A DNA stretch of 64,000 bases from JAAYAE01 sp963678395 (GCA_963678395.1 OY782827.1:372001-436000); one strand, 5' to 3'. Positions 45,127 through 54,563 are shown, counted from the stretch's first letter. A program made the numbers and translations. The notes: a model not told the origin generated them from the sequence alone.

Positions 45127-45875
45127 ATTATCAATTAGCAAGAAAAGTGGCTGTTATTAGTGGAGGAACTTCAGGTATTGGTTTGGCTGTAGCTGAAAAA
45201 ATGTTATATGATGGGGCAGAAGTCTTTGTTGTTGGGCGTAGTGAAAAAAGAGGAAAAGCAGCTTTAGCCGCTTTGAAGAAATTTGCTTCTAGTGTTACTT
45301 ATATACAATCTGATATTAGTACGCTTAAGGGTTGTGAAAATGTGGCAGCAGTTCTAAAACAGAAGGCAAACAAGGTAGATATTTTGATTAATTCTGCAGG
45401 GATATACCATGAGCAACGTTTAGAATTAGTAACGGAAGCAGAATATGAAGATATAATGGATACTAACCTTAAGGGCACTCTTTTTCTTTGCAAGTCTATA
45501 ATACCGCTTCTTAACGATATGGATGCAACTATTATTAATATAGCTTCTGATGCAGCTCTAGAGGGTAATTATGGTTGTCCGGTATATTGTGCTTCTAAAG
45601 GGGCGGTTGTAGCTTTAACGAGAGCGTTGGCTTTGGATTTAGCACCGAAAGTACGGGTTAATTGTGTATGTCCGGGAGATGTACTAACTCCCATGGTGCA
45701 AGAGCAGATATCCAAAGGTAGTTATACTTTGGAAGACATGGCAGAGCCATATCCGTTGGGACGCATTGGCCGGCCGGAAGAAATAGCCCATGTAATTTGT
45801 TCTTTAACTTCCCCCTTGAATAGTTATATGACGGGAGCTATAATTAATGTGGATGGCGGTTTGACAGCCAAATAA
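45123..45875 (+). CDS. Short-chain dehydrogenase/reductase
   Basis: 250-residue classical SDR. NAD(P) loop SGGTSGIGLAVAEKM, NNAG-like LINSAGIYHEQR, catalytic Ser in INIASDAALEGN and Y-x3-K in YCASKGAVVALT, and the C-terminal TGAIINVDGGLTAK. GTG start at 45123 with GAGGTGGGA upstream. It resembles FabG-like oxidoreductases but has no fatty-acid neighbours; substrate not assigned. Confidence 0.9.
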   Translation: MNYQLARKVAVISGGTSGIGLAVAEKMLYDGAEVFVVGRSEKRGKAALAALKKFASSVTYIQSDISTLKGCENVAAVLKQKANKVDILINSAGIYHEQRLELVTEAEYEDIMDTNLKGTLFLCKSIIPLLNDMDATIINIASDAALEGNYGCPVYCASKGAVVALTRALALDLAPKVRVNCVCPGDVLTPMVQEQISKGSYTLEDMAEPYPLGRIGRPEEIAHVICSLTSPLNSYMTGAIINVDGGLTAK

Positions 45876-45908
45876 GGATATTTACTATAAAACAAGGGGG
45901 ATAGGTAA

Positions 45909-46532
45909 ATGAAAAAAATTATTTTAGGAACGACAGTATTAAGCTTATTAGCTGCATCTGTAGTTTATGCGGCGCCAATGACAAGTATGAAGCAAGGAAC
46001 GGGTAAAATTGATGCATCTTTGAGTTTGGGCTCGAGTTTTAAGGGCTATGAGCATGGGGACGCGATTGATTTAGATGGTAAAACTCGCGGTCGTTTAGGC
46101 GTTACTTATGGCTTGGGAGATAAACTTGGGATTGATTATAAATATGTGGGGCATGCAGGAGATTTTTACGACACATCTTTGCAATCTAATCAATTAAATT
46201 TAATGTATCAATTTAATCCCAACGTAGCAGCTTTTGCCGGCTATGTCCACAATCGCTTCAAAGTAGGCACCGGAAAGAGTTATGGTACTACCTCGGAATC
46301 TGGTTACCAGGTTGGCATATTGGGAAGCATGAAGCTTGCTAAAAGGACTTCCGCTTGGGTCAGCATCGGCGCAGGAAATAAGATAACCGCATATGAGATA
46401 GGTGTTGGTTATGATTTGACACATAATTTTGATTTAGATTTGTTTTATAATAACACTAAATATAAAGGATTTGACGAAGATGCTGAGGTGAAAACTCATG
46501 CTGTTAACCTAGGTGTGACTTATCATTTTTAA
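45909..46532 (+). CDS. Outer-membrane beta-barrel protein
   Basis: 207 residues. Signal peptide IILGTTVLSLLAASVVYAAP, then alternating amphipathic strands such as GKIDASLSLGSSF, LGVTYGLGDKLGIDYKYVG, LNLMYQFNPNVAAFAGYVHN, AYEIGVGYDLTHNFDLDLFY and a last strand VNLGVTYHF ending in Phe, the C-terminal signal for outer-membrane assembly. About eight strands. This is direct evidence that the host has an outer membrane. Strong AAGGGGGAT site; own terminator. Function (porin, adhesin or structural) unknown. Confidence 0.85.
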   Translation: MKKIILGTTVLSLLAASVVYAAPMTSMKQGTGKIDASLSLGSSFKGYEHGDAIDLDGKTRGRLGVTYGLGDKLGIDYKYVGHAGDFYDTSLQSNQLNLMYQFNPNVAAFAGYVHNRFKVGTGKSYGTTSESGYQVGILGSMKLAKRTSAWVSIGAGNKITAYEIGVGYDLTHNFDLDLFYNNTKYKGFDEDAEVKTHAVNLGVTYHF

Positions 46533-46543
46533 TTATTGAAACC

Positions 46544-46587
46544 AAAGGCGCAAAGGAGCGACTAGAGAAGCTCCTTTGCGCCTTTTT
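46544..46587 (+). terminator. Terminator after the outer-membrane protein gene
   Basis: AAAGGCGCAAAGGAGC / GCTCCTTTGCGCCTTT, 16-bp perfect stem, then T residues. Confidence 0.93.
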
Positions 46588-46736
46588 TGTGTTAAAAAAT
46601 ACTGTATACATGAGAAAAATATTGAAAAATATAAAGGTATGGTTTAACATATATAGATAGCTTGCCGTTATAAAAAAAGAGCTTTACGGAGTGCAATGGT
46701 TACAAATAAAACATATTAATTTTGAGGGGTGCTTTT

Positions 46737-47927
46737 ATGAAAATTTCAAAGCGTGTGCAAGCCTTAACAACGTCTCCTATTAGGAGGCTGTCTCCCTATG
46801 CGGCGGCAGCTAAGGCAAAAGGCAAAAAAGTTTATCATCTCAATATTGGCCAGCCCGATATTGAAACGCCACAGTTATTTATGGATAGTATCCGTCGTTT
46901 TGACGAAAAAGTTATTGCCTATAGCAACTCTAAGGGTGAGGAATGCCTTGTTAATTCTATAAGCAAATATTACAAGGAATGGGATATGCCCTTTGAGCCA
47001 GCTGATATTTATGTTACTAATGGTGGTTCTGAGGCTCTGAGATTTGCAGTTTTGGCTTTGTGTGATCCCGGTGACGAGATTTTAGTTTTTGAACCTTTTT
47101 ATGCTAACTATAATAGCTTTGCTAAAGAAAATAACGTAGTAATTAAAGCGATACATACTAGCGTAGGAAATGGTTACCATTTGCCGGCGGAAGAAGTAAT
47201 TGAAGCTGCTATTACATCCAAAACAAAGGCTATTTTACTTACTAACCCCAGCAATCCCACAGGAGTTGTATATAGTAAAGAAGAGATGGCTATTATTGCT
47301 CGCTTAGTTTGCAAATATGATTTAGGTCTAATTTCTGATGAGGTTTATCGTGAGTTTGTTTATGATGGCAAATATATTAGCTTTGGCACTAGGCCTGAAG
47401 TATTAGACAATTTGATTATTATAGATTCCGTATCCAAGAGGTACAGCGCTTGTGGTGCTCGAATTGGCTGCATTATTTCTAAAAATGAACTTTTTCAACA
47501 GCAAATTTTAAAATGCTGCCAAGCTAGACTATGCAGTCCTATTTTGGAACAAATTGGCGCTACAGCTTTGTATTCCACGCCAACATCTTATCTTGATGCC
47601 GTAAATATAGAATACAAAAAACGCAGAGATACCATAAAAGCCGCCTTGGAAAAGCTTCCGGGAGTTACCTCTTCTAATCCCAAAGGAGCATTTTATCTAA
47701 TGGTTAAATTACCTGTCGACGATGCCGAAAAATTTGCTATTTGGCTATTGGAAGATTTTGATGTTGATGGTGAAACGGTAATGTTTGCACCTGGCAATGG
47801 ATTTTATAGCACACCAGGCTGCGGTATAGATGAAGCACGTTTGGCCTATGTTTTAAAATGTGAAGACATTGAAAAAGCGATTACTATTTTGGGTGAAGGC
47901 TTAAAAGCTTATCCTGGTAGAAAATAA
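46737..47927 (+). CDS. PLP-dependent class I aminotransferase (aspartate-aminotransferase-like)
   Basis: 396 residues. LNIGQPDIETP opening, VTNGGSEALRFAVLAL, LTNPSNPTGVVYSKEEM, LISDEVYREFVYDG with the PLP-binding Asp/Tyr, Schiff-base Lys in DSVSKRYSACGARIG, and a C-terminal substrate Arg region (GCGIDEARLAYV). ATG 46737 has GAGGGG upstream. Family members use aspartate or other amino acids with 2-oxoglutarate; exact substrate unclear. Confidence 0.88.
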   Translation: MKISKRVQALTTSPIRRLSPYAAAAKAKGKKVYHLNIGQPDIETPQLFMDSIRRFDEKVIAYSNSKGEECLVNSISKYYKEWDMPFEPADIYVTNGGSEALRFAVLALCDPGDEILVFEPFYANYNSFAKENNVVIKAIHTSVGNGYHLPAEEVIEAAITSKTKAILLTNPSNPTGVVYSKEEMAIIARLVCKYDLGLISDEVYREFVYDGKYISFGTRPEVLDNLIIIDSVSKRYSACGARIGCIISKNELFQQQILKCCQARLCSPILEQIGATALYSTPTSYLDAVNIEYKKRRDTIKAALEKLPGVTSSNPKGAFYLMVKLPVDDAEKFAIWLLEDFDVDGETVMFAPGNGFYSTPGCGIDEARLAYVLKCEDIEKAITILGEGLKAYPGRK

Positions 47928-47942
47928 ATTTAGGTAAAATAA

Positions 47943-47994
47943 AAAAGGCTTGAACAAATCACTTAACCGTGGTTTGTTCAAGCCTTTTATTTTT
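47943..47994. terminator. Terminator between the aminotransferase gene and the opposing tRNA-Gly
   Basis: AAAAGGCTTGAACAAA / TTTGTTCAAGCCTTTT, 16-bp stem with T tail; A-rich left side could serve the tRNA on the minus strand. Confidence 0.88.
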
Positions 47995-47995
47995 T

Positions 47996-48070
47996 TGGAG
48001 CGGAAGACGAGATTCGGACTCGCGACACCTTGCTTGGGAAGCAAGTGCTCTACCCCTGAGCTACATCCGC
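47996..48070 (-). tRNA. tRNA-Gly (anticodon CCC)
   Basis: 75 bases on the minus strand: acceptor GCGGATG/CTTCCGC with one mismatch, D-arm AGCTCAGGGGTAGAGC, anticodon arm CTTGC-TTCCCAA-GCAAG, T-arm with GAGTCCGAATCTC, encoded CCA. Confidence 0.93.
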
Positions 48071-48179
48071 ATGATAGTACACTTGAAATAATACCATAAT
48101 ATCAGCATTTTGGCAATTTGATTTTTAGTGTATAATAAAGTTAATGTTTATTTTTAAAGCAGGGAGAGGAGGAACGAAT

Positions 48180-48872
48180 ATGAAAATTTTTGGTCTCCAA
48201 AAATTAACTTTATTAGATTATCCGGGCAAGGTTGCCTGTACGGCATTTACCGGTGGTTGTAATTTTCGTTGTCCCTTTTGCCATAATGCTTCTTTGGTAG
48301 TAAATTCGGATGCCGCTGGTGCCATGGAAGAGGGCGAATTTTTGAATTTTTTGCAGAAAAGGGCTAAGGTTTTAGACGGAGTGTGTATCAGCGGTGGAGA
48401 ACCGCTATTACAGGCCGATATAGAGGCCCTTATGGAACGTATTAAAAAGTTGGGCCTAAGTGTTAAGCTAGATACAAATGGAAGCTTTCCGGGCTTATTA
48501 AGACGTTTGATAGAACGTAAATTAGTGGACTATGTGGCCATGGATATTAAAAATTCTAAAGAAAATTATTTTAAAACCATCGGAACTGATAAGGTGCCTT
48601 TAGAGAATATGGAAGAAAGTGCTGATTTGTTAATGAGCAAGGTTGTTCCTTATGAATTTAGAACTACGGTGGTAAGAGAGCTACATACAGCGGAAGATTT
48701 TATTGCTATCGGACAATGGTTGAGCAAAGATTCTCCCTATTTTCTTCAAAATTTCGTAGATTCAGGCGATTTAATTGAAGAAAACTTCAGTGGTTACACA
48801 AAAAAGGAAATGGAAATTTTCGCAGAAATACTACGAAAAACTATGGATTTCGTGGAATTACGAGGAATTTGA
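48180..48872 (+). CDS. nrdG: Anaerobic ribonucleotide reductase activating protein (radical SAM)
   Basis: 230 residues. Radical-SAM cluster motif C-x3-C-x2-C in GGCNFRCPFCHNASLV; LLDYPGKVACTAFT before it and ISGGEPLLQADIEALMERIK after it. Generates the glycyl radical on NrdD encoded 135 bases downstream. ATG 48180 follows GGGAGAGGAGG. The length and LTLLDYPGK opening fit the PflA-like NrdG subtype. Confidence 0.92.
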   Translation: MKIFGLQKLTLLDYPGKVACTAFTGGCNFRCPFCHNASLVVNSDAAGAMEEGEFLNFLQKRAKVLDGVCISGGEPLLQADIEALMERIKKLGLSVKLDTNGSFPGLLRRLIERKLVDYVAMDIKNSKENYFKTIGTDKVPLENMEESADLLMSKVVPYEFRTTVVRELHTAEDFIAIGQWLSKDSPYFLQNFVDSGDLIEENFSGYTKKEMEIFAEILRKTMDFVELRGI

Positions 48873-48912
48873 ATTAGCCAAGAGCACCGCTACATATAGT
48901 ATGCATATAATG

Positions 48913-48970
48913 ATAAACTGTCAAGATATAGTGCTTTTACCCTTGACAAGTTTTTTCTGTGTAATATAAT
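48913..48970 (+). promoter_or_regulatory. Inverted repeat/terminator overlapping the nrdD promoter
   Basis: AAACTGTCAAG (48915-48925) pairs imperfectly with CTTGACAAGTTT followed by T residues, so it can end the nrdG transcript. The same right arm contains TTGACA (48943-48948), which with TATAAT at 48965-48970 (16-base spacer) makes a promoter for nrdD. The overlap suggests a regulated site. Confidence 0.6.
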
Positions 48971-49007
48971 AAGTAGTACAGGCAGCAGATAAAGGAGAAT
49001 GATTACT

Positions 49008-51374
49008 ATGTATAAGGTAATGAAGAGAGACGGTAAAGAAGTTAAGTTTGACCTTGCGAAAATTGGCGTAGCAATTCTAAAAGCGTTTGATTCTGTAGAT
49101 AGACAGTATAATCAAGATATTATTGATATGCTGGCTTTGAAAGTTACTGCAGATTACGAAAAAAAGATTAAAAATTCTCTAGTAACAGTAGAGGATATTC
49201 AAGATAGCGTTGAAGCGGTACTTATTGCTGCCGACTATGCCGATGTGGCAAAAAGTTATATTTTGTATAGAAAACAACGTGAAAAAATCCGTAATATGAA
49301 ATCTACTATTTTGGATTACAAAGAAATTGTGGATAGCTATGTACATCTAACAGATTGGCGTGTAAAAGAAAATTCTACCGTTACTTATTCTGTAGGTGGC
49401 ATGATTTTAAGTAATTCAGGTGCTATTACGGCCAACTATTGGCTAAGTGAAATTTATGACCAGGAAGTGGCCAACGCACATAGAAATGCAGATATACACT
49501 TGCATGATTTGTCTATGTTAACGGGTTATTGTGCTGGGTGGTCATTAAAACAACTTATTCAAGAAGGCTTGGGCGGTATTCCTGGTAAAATAACTTCAGC
49601 ACCTGCTAAGCATTTGGTTTCTTTGTGCAACCAGATGGTTAACTTTCTAGGTATTATGCAAAATGAATGGGCAGGGGCTCAGGCTTTTTCCTCTTTTGAT
49701 ACATATTTAGCTCCTTTCGTTAAGGCTGATAATCTTTCTTATCGTGAAGTTAAAAAATGTATTGAGGCCTTTATTTATGGTGTTAATACTCCTTCTCGCT
49801 GGGGTACGCAGGCTCCTTTTTCTAATGTTACTTTAGATTGGACTGTTCCTAATGATCTTGCAGAGCTAAATTGTATAGTAGGCGGCAAGGACATGGATTT
49901 TAAATATAAAGACTGTAAAAAAGAAATGGATATGGTCAACAGGGCCTTTATTGAAGTTATGATAGGCGGAGATGCTAATGGCCGTGGCTTCCAGTATCCT
50001 ATTCCTACATATTCTATTACCAAAGATTTTGATTGGTCAGAAACAGAAAATAACAAGTTGTTGTTTGAAATGACTTCTAAATATGGGACTCCTTATTTTT
50101 CCAATTATATTAACAGTGATATGGAACCTTCTGATGTTCGTAGTATGTGTTGCCGTTTACGTTTGGATTTGCGTGAGCTGCGCAAGAAATCCGGCGGGTT
50201 CTTTGGTAGTGGTGAAAGCACCGGTTCTGTGGGCGTGGTAACTATTAATATGCCGCGCATTGCTTACCAGTCACAAAACGAAGGGGACTTTTATCGTCGT
50301 CTAGATAAGATGATGGATATTTCTGCTCGTTCTTTGAAAACTAAAAGAACTATAATTTCTCGTTTGTTACAAGAAGGCTTATATCCTTATACTCGCAGAT
50401 ACTTGAACTCATTTGAAAATCATTTTTCCACAATTGGACTTATTGGCATGAACGAGGCTTGTCTTAATGCCAACTGGATTCATAAAGATTTAACTGATGC
50501 TCATGCGCAAAGCTTTACTAAAGATGTTTTGAATCATATGCGTGAGCGCTTGGCTGATTACCAAGAGGAATATGGTGATCTTTATAATTTGGAGGCGACA
50601 CCTGCTGAATCTACTTCCTATAGGCTTGCGAAGCATGATATTGCACAGTTCCCTGATATTATTACTGCTAGTGAACATGGAAAGACTCCCTATTATACAA
50701 ATAGTTCGCATTTACCTGTAGGATATACCGAAGATGTTTTTGAAGCTTTGGATATTCAAGATGAACTACAATCATTGTACACATCAGGTACCGTTTTCCA
50801 CGCTTTTCTAGGCGAAAAATTGCCTTCTTGGCAAGCAGCAGCTGCTCTAGTACATAAAATTGCCGCTAATTATAAGCTGCCTTATTACACTTTGTCTCCT
50901 ACATATTCAGTTTGTAAAAATCACGGTTATATTGCCGGCGAAGAGTATACTTGCCCTGATTGTGGTGAAAAAACCGAGGTATATAGTCGTATTACCGGTT
51001 ACTACCGTCCTGTACAGAACTGGAATGAAGGAAAAGCTGAAGAGTTTAAAGAACGCAAGTTGTACGATCTTTCTCATTCTAAACTCAAAAGTGAAAGACT
51101 TAAACCGGTGGAAGAAAAAGTTGTGTTAAACGAAGGCAGGACTAAGGATGAAATTCTTCTTTTTACAACTAAAACTTGTCCTAACTGTAGTTTAGCTAAA
51201 GGTTTTTTGGATAAGGCTAATATTAAATATAAAACAATTAATGCAGAAGAAAATATGCAATTGGTAGAAGAATACGGCATACAAAGCGCACCAACACTTG
51301 TGGCAGTAAATGGTAGCAGCTTTCAACAATATGTAAATGCCTCCAATATCAAAAAATATATTGAGAATAACTAA
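49008..51374 (+). CDS. nrdD: Class III (anaerobic) ribonucleotide reductase with C-terminal redoxin domain
   Basis: 788 residues. N-terminal ATP-cone (MYKVMKRDGKEVKFDLAKIG), then the RNR barrel (LHDLSMLTGYCAGWSLKQLI, SNVTLDWTVPNDL, GSVGVVTINMPRIAYQS). Near residue 650 lies the zinc region CKNHGYIAGEEYTCPDCGEK followed by the glycyl-radical loop SRITGYYRPVQNW. The last ~75 residues form a glutaredoxin/NrdH-like domain: ILLFTTKTCPNCSLAKGFLD with a CPNC active site and the cis-proline region SAPTLVAV. Most class III enzymes use formate and have no such domain; this one may carry its own thiol reductant. ATG 49008 chosen because AAAGGAG at 48991-48997 is too close to the ATG at 48999. Confidence 0.93.
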   Translation: MYKVMKRDGKEVKFDLAKIGVAILKAFDSVDRQYNQDIIDMLALKVTADYEKKIKNSLVTVEDIQDSVEAVLIAADYADVAKSYILYRKQREKIRNMKSTILDYKEIVDSYVHLTDWRVKENSTVTYSVGGMILSNSGAITANYWLSEIYDQEVANAHRNADIHLHDLSMLTGYCAGWSLKQLIQEGLGGIPGKITSAPAKHLVSLCNQMVNFLGIMQNEWAGAQAFSSFDTYLAPFVKADNLSYREVKKCIEAFIYGVNTPSRWGTQAPFSNVTLDWTVPNDLAELNCIVGGKDMDFKYKDCKKEMDMVNRAFIEVMIGGDANGRGFQYPIPTYSITKDFDWSETENNKLLFEMTSKYGTPYFSNYINSDMEPSDVRSMCCRLRLDLRELRKKSGGFFGSGESTGSVGVVTINMPRIAYQSQNEGDFYRRLDKMMDISARSLKTKRTIISRLLQEGLYPYTRRYLNSFENHFSTIGLIGMNEACLNANWIHKDLTDAHAQSFTKDVLNHMRERLADYQEEYGDLYNLEATPAESTSYRLAKHDIAQFPDIITASEHGKTPYYTNSSHLPVGYTEDVFEALDIQDELQSLYTSGTVFHAFLGEKLPSWQAAAALVHKIAANYKLPYYTLSPTYSVCKNHGYIAGEEYTCPDCGEKTEVYSRITGYYRPVQNWNEGKAEEFKERKLYDLSHSKLKSERLKPVEEKVVLNEGRTKDEILLFTTKTCPNCSLAKGFLDKANIKYKTINAEENMQLVEEYGIQSAPTLVAVNGSSFQQYVNASNIKKYIENN

Positions 51375-51385
51375 TATATGTTTTT

Positions 51386-51417
51386 AATGGGTACCCTATA
51401 AAGGGTGCCCATTTTTA
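51386..51417 (+). terminator. Terminator after nrdD
   Basis: AATGGGTACCCT / AGGGTGCCCATT with one mismatch, ATAA loop, T tail. Confidence 0.85.
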
Positions 51418-51535
51418 AACCAGTGTTTTTTGTACTAAATTATTTTAGTTAATATTTGACTTGTTTTAATAGTAGATAACTATTATCATTGTATTAGATA
51501 GCAAATACGCGGTTTTAATTTCAGGAGGTAAGTTT

Positions 51536-53410
51536 ATGGAGGCAAAAAATCCCAAAAAACCTATAGTTTATTACTATATGGTAGCAATGATTATAATAAT
51601 GGTCATTAATACGATTATAACGCCCATGTTCTTTAAACCACAGGTTCACGAGATTTCTTATACCAATTTTCTACAAATGGTAGACGCCGGTAAAGGTAGC
51701 AAGGTAGAAATAACAACTAACAAAATTGCACTTTTGTGCAAGGAAGATGGTAAAGATGTTATTTATGTTACCGGTCGTATTGAAGATCCACAGCTGGTTA
51801 ACCGTTTGATGAAGAGTAAGGTGGAATTTTCTCAAGTTATTCCCAAAGAAGAAACAGCTTTGTCTAAGTTTTTCAATAATTGGGTTATTCCTATTTTAAT
51901 TTTCTTCATATTGGGACAACTATTTATGCGTTATTTAGCCCCTAAAATGGGTATGGGTGGCGGCAATGCCATGAGTTTCGGGAAAAGCAAGGCCAAGATT
52001 TATGTGCAAGCACAAAGTGGGAAAGTGTTCGCTGATGTAGCAGGCCAAGATGAGGCCAAAGAAGCGCTAATGGAAATGGTTTCTTTCCTGCATGATCCAA
52101 CTAAGTACAAGGCCATAGGTGCTAATCTACCTAAAGGAGCGCTTTTGGTGGGACCGCCGGGGACAGGAAAGACCCTGTTGGCCAAGGCTGTAGCCGGTGA
52201 AGCTAAAGTGCCATTCTTTTCTATTTCAGGCTCTGAATTTATTGAAATGTTTGTAGGAATGGGTGCGGCTCGTGTGCGTGATTTATTTAAACAAGCCCAA
52301 GAAAAAGCACCATGTATAGTATTTATTGATGAGATAGATGCTATTGGTAAAAAACGTGATAATGGACAATTTGGCAGTAATGATGAACGAGAACAAACCT
52401 TGAACCAACTTTTGGCTGAAATGGATGGTTTTGATGGTAGCAAGGGCGTTGTTATTTTGGCTGCCACCAATAGACCGGAAACCTTGGATAAAGCTCTTTT
52501 GCGCCCAGGTCGTTTTGATCGGCGCATACCGGTGGATCTTCCTGATCTTAAGGGGAGAGAAGCTATTTTGAAGGTGCATTCGGCCGCAATTAAGATTGCC
52601 GAAGATATTGATTTTAATGCTATTGCTCGTGCTACTAGCGGAGCTTCCGGCGCAGAATTAGCTAATATGATTAACGAAGCTGCTTTAAGAGCGGTTAAAA
52701 TGAATCGTACAGAAGTTATTCAAAGTGACTTGGAAGAATCAGTAGAAGTTGTTATTGCCGGGTATCAGAGAAAAGGCGCAGTAATATCGCCTAAAGAAAA
52801 GAAAATTATTGCTTATCACGAAATCGGACATGCGTTGGTTGCTGCTAAACAAAAACATTCAGCTCCTGTACATAAAATAACAATTATTCCCCGCACTTCC
52901 GGTGCTTTAGGCTATACCATGCAGGTGGCGGAGGAAGAATCTGTGCTTATGAGTAGAGAAGATGCTTTCAATAAAATCGTTACACTGACAGGCGGTCGTG
53001 CTGCTGAAGAGTTGATTTTCAATTCTATTACTAGCGGAGCTGCTAATGATATTGAACAAGCAACAAGGTTGGCTCGCGCCATGGTGGCTCGTTTGGGCAT
53101 GAGCAAAGAATTTGATATGATGGCCTTAGAAACTATTAACAATGCCTATCTAGGTGGCGATGCTTCCCTAATGTGTTCTGCAGAAACGGCTACAAGAATT
53201 GATTATGAAGTATTGGAAATCATAAAAAAAGCTCATGAAGCAGCAAGCAATATTTTGTCGGAAAACATACCGAAGCTACATGAATTAGCGTCATATCTCG
53301 TAGAAAAAGAAACTATTACAGGTACGGAATTTATGGCTATTTTATTAGGTGAGGATACCAGTGCTAAAGAGGATGATAGTGCTAAAGAAGAAGAAGCAGC
53401 AACAATTTAA
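51536..53410 (+). CDS. ftsH: ATP-dependent zinc metalloprotease FtsH
   Basis: Membrane-bound AAA+ protease for quality control. 624 residues: first helix YYMVAMIIIMVINTIITPMF, periplasmic loop, second helix WVIPILIFFILGQLFMRYL, AAA domain with Walker A GPPGTGKT, Walker B IVFIDEIDAIG, SRH (ATNRPETLDKALLRPGRFDR), and the zinc site HEIGH with GAANDIEQAT and later ligand region. C-terminal tail DTSAKEDDSAKEEE is an acidic near-repeat. CAGGAGGT upstream. Intact. Confidence 0.96.
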   Translation: MEAKNPKKPIVYYYMVAMIIIMVINTIITPMFFKPQVHEISYTNFLQMVDAGKGSKVEITTNKIALLCKEDGKDVIYVTGRIEDPQLVNRLMKSKVEFSQVIPKEETALSKFFNNWVIPILIFFILGQLFMRYLAPKMGMGGGNAMSFGKSKAKIYVQAQSGKVFADVAGQDEAKEALMEMVSFLHDPTKYKAIGANLPKGALLVGPPGTGKTLLAKAVAGEAKVPFFSISGSEFIEMFVGMGAARVRDLFKQAQEKAPCIVFIDEIDAIGKKRDNGQFGSNDEREQTLNQLLAEMDGFDGSKGVVILAATNRPETLDKALLRPGRFDRRIPVDLPDLKGREAILKVHSAAIKIAEDIDFNAIARATSGASGAELANMINEAALRAVKMNRTEVIQSDLEESVEVVIAGYQRKGAVISPKEKKIIAYHEIGHALVAAKQKHSAPVHKITIIPRTSGALGYTMQVAEEESVLMSREDAFNKIVTLTGGRAAEELIFNSITSGAANDIEQATRLARAMVARLGMSKEFDMMALETINNAYLGGDASLMCSAETATRIDYEVLEIIKKAHEAASNILSENIPKLHELASYLVEKETITGTEFMAILLGEDTSAKEDDSAKEEEAATI

Positions 53411-53415
53411 ATTGC

Positions 53416-53458
53416 AAGTGCCATGTGGGTCTGATACAGTCCCACATGGCACTTTTTT
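53416..53458 (+). terminator. ftsH terminator overlapping the truncated hdrB start
   Basis: AAGTGCCATGTGGG / CCCACATGGCACTT, 14-bp perfect stem, 11-base loop, six T. It lies only about 30 bases before the first hdrB-like codons. Confidence 0.93.
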
Positions 53459-54171
53459 CAAACAATTTATATTTATATACAGGTTGGCAGTGCTGTGGTG
53501 CTGTTTATCCCCAGGCAGAAGATGAAATAGCAACAAAATTATCTTCTGTACGCAGCCTAGCGGCAGCGGCCGCCCTTGATGGCAAGCTAGTAACTTTGTG
53601 CTCAGCATGTCACCATGTTTTGAAACGTGTAAACGATGACATGGCAAACGACAGTGCAATATGCGATAAGGCCAATGCATATTTAGAGCTAGAAACTCCT
53701 TATAAGGGAGAGACACAGGTTATTCATTACTTAGAACTTTTACGAGACCAAGTGGGATTTGACAAAATTGCGGAAAAAGTAGTTAACCCTTTAAAAGGAC
53801 GAAAAATTGGAGCGTATTATGGCTGCATGTTACTTCGACCAGCTGGTGTTATGCAGTTTGATGACCCGGGAAACCCCACTATTTTAGAAGATTTTTTGCG
53901 TGCTTTAGGGGCCACACCAGTGCCTTTTGATATGCGCAACGAGTGTTGTGGTGGTTATATGGCTATTAAAGATAAAACTACAGCTCAAGGCATGGTTAGT
54001 GAGATTTTAGCTTCAGCTCACAACAAAGGTGTAGAAGAACTTATTACAGCATGTCCATTGTGTAATTACAATATGGATGTTAATGCATCTGCTAACGAAC
54101 ATTTGCCGATACATTATTTTACGGAACTTTTGGCAGAAGCTCTCGGTGTTAAGGAAGTAGGTGAGAACTGA
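53425..54171 (+). pseudogene. HdrB-like CCG-domain protein lacking its N-terminus
   Basis: HdrB carries the noncubane clusters of heterodisulfide-reductase-type complexes. Similarity begins at GWQCCGAVYP (about base 53487) and covers TLCSACHHVL, the second motif set YYGCMLLRPAG, NECCGGYMA and TACPLCNYNMD, to the stop. The family's first ~45 residues, with the first Cys of motif one (YPGC region), are not present in any frame; ftsH's terminator sits there instead. The open frame extends back only to a GTG at 53425 inside that hairpin. A deletion (or misassembly) between ftsH and hdrB best explains this, and it would also remove the operon promoter. One base overlaps hdrC. Confidence 0.82.
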
Positions 54172-54563
54172 TGCAAATAACGGAAAAAGCACAAGCGGAA
54201 GAAATTGTACGCAGAAGTGGTACTGACATTGATAAATGTATGCAATGTGGTAAATGCACGGCTGCCTGTCCTGCTGGTTATAAGATGGATATCCAGCCAC
54301 ATCGTGTGGTCTGGGAATTAATTAATGGACATGTGGAAGTTTTGCTAAAATCTGTTACTCCCTGGAAATGTGTTTCCTGCTTCACTTGTGCAGCTCGTTG
54401 CCCAAGAAGAGTGAGCCCGGCAGCGTTAATAGAATCTGTTAGGCTAAGCGTTATTCGCCAGCAAGGTGAGAATGGTATCACTGCTGAAGAAATACCTGAA
54501 TATATTGATGAGAAAATGCCACAACAGGCTATTGTAGCGGCATTTCGAAAATACAACAAATAA
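54171..54563 (+). CDS. hdrC: HdrC-like iron-sulfur protein
   Basis: 130 residues with two [4Fe-4S] motifs: CMQCGKCTAACPAG and CVSCFTCAARCPRR, both C-x2-C-x2-C-x3-C. Matches HdrC of Hdr complexes, wiring HdrA to HdrB. ATG overlaps the hdrB stop by one base (TGATG). 108 bases separate it from hdrA. Intact. Confidence 0.92.
   Translation: MQITEKAQAEEIVRRSGTDIDKCMQCGKCTAACPAGYKMDIQPHRVVWELINGHVEVLLKSVTPWKCVSCFTCAARCPRRVSPAALIESVRLSVIRQQGENGITAEEIPEYIDEKMPQQAIVAAFRKYNK

Noticed and set aside
53360..53405. Tandem repeat in the ftsH tail
   Set aside because: SAKEDDSAKEEE is only an imperfect acidic near-repeat in a disordered tail and keeps the frame.
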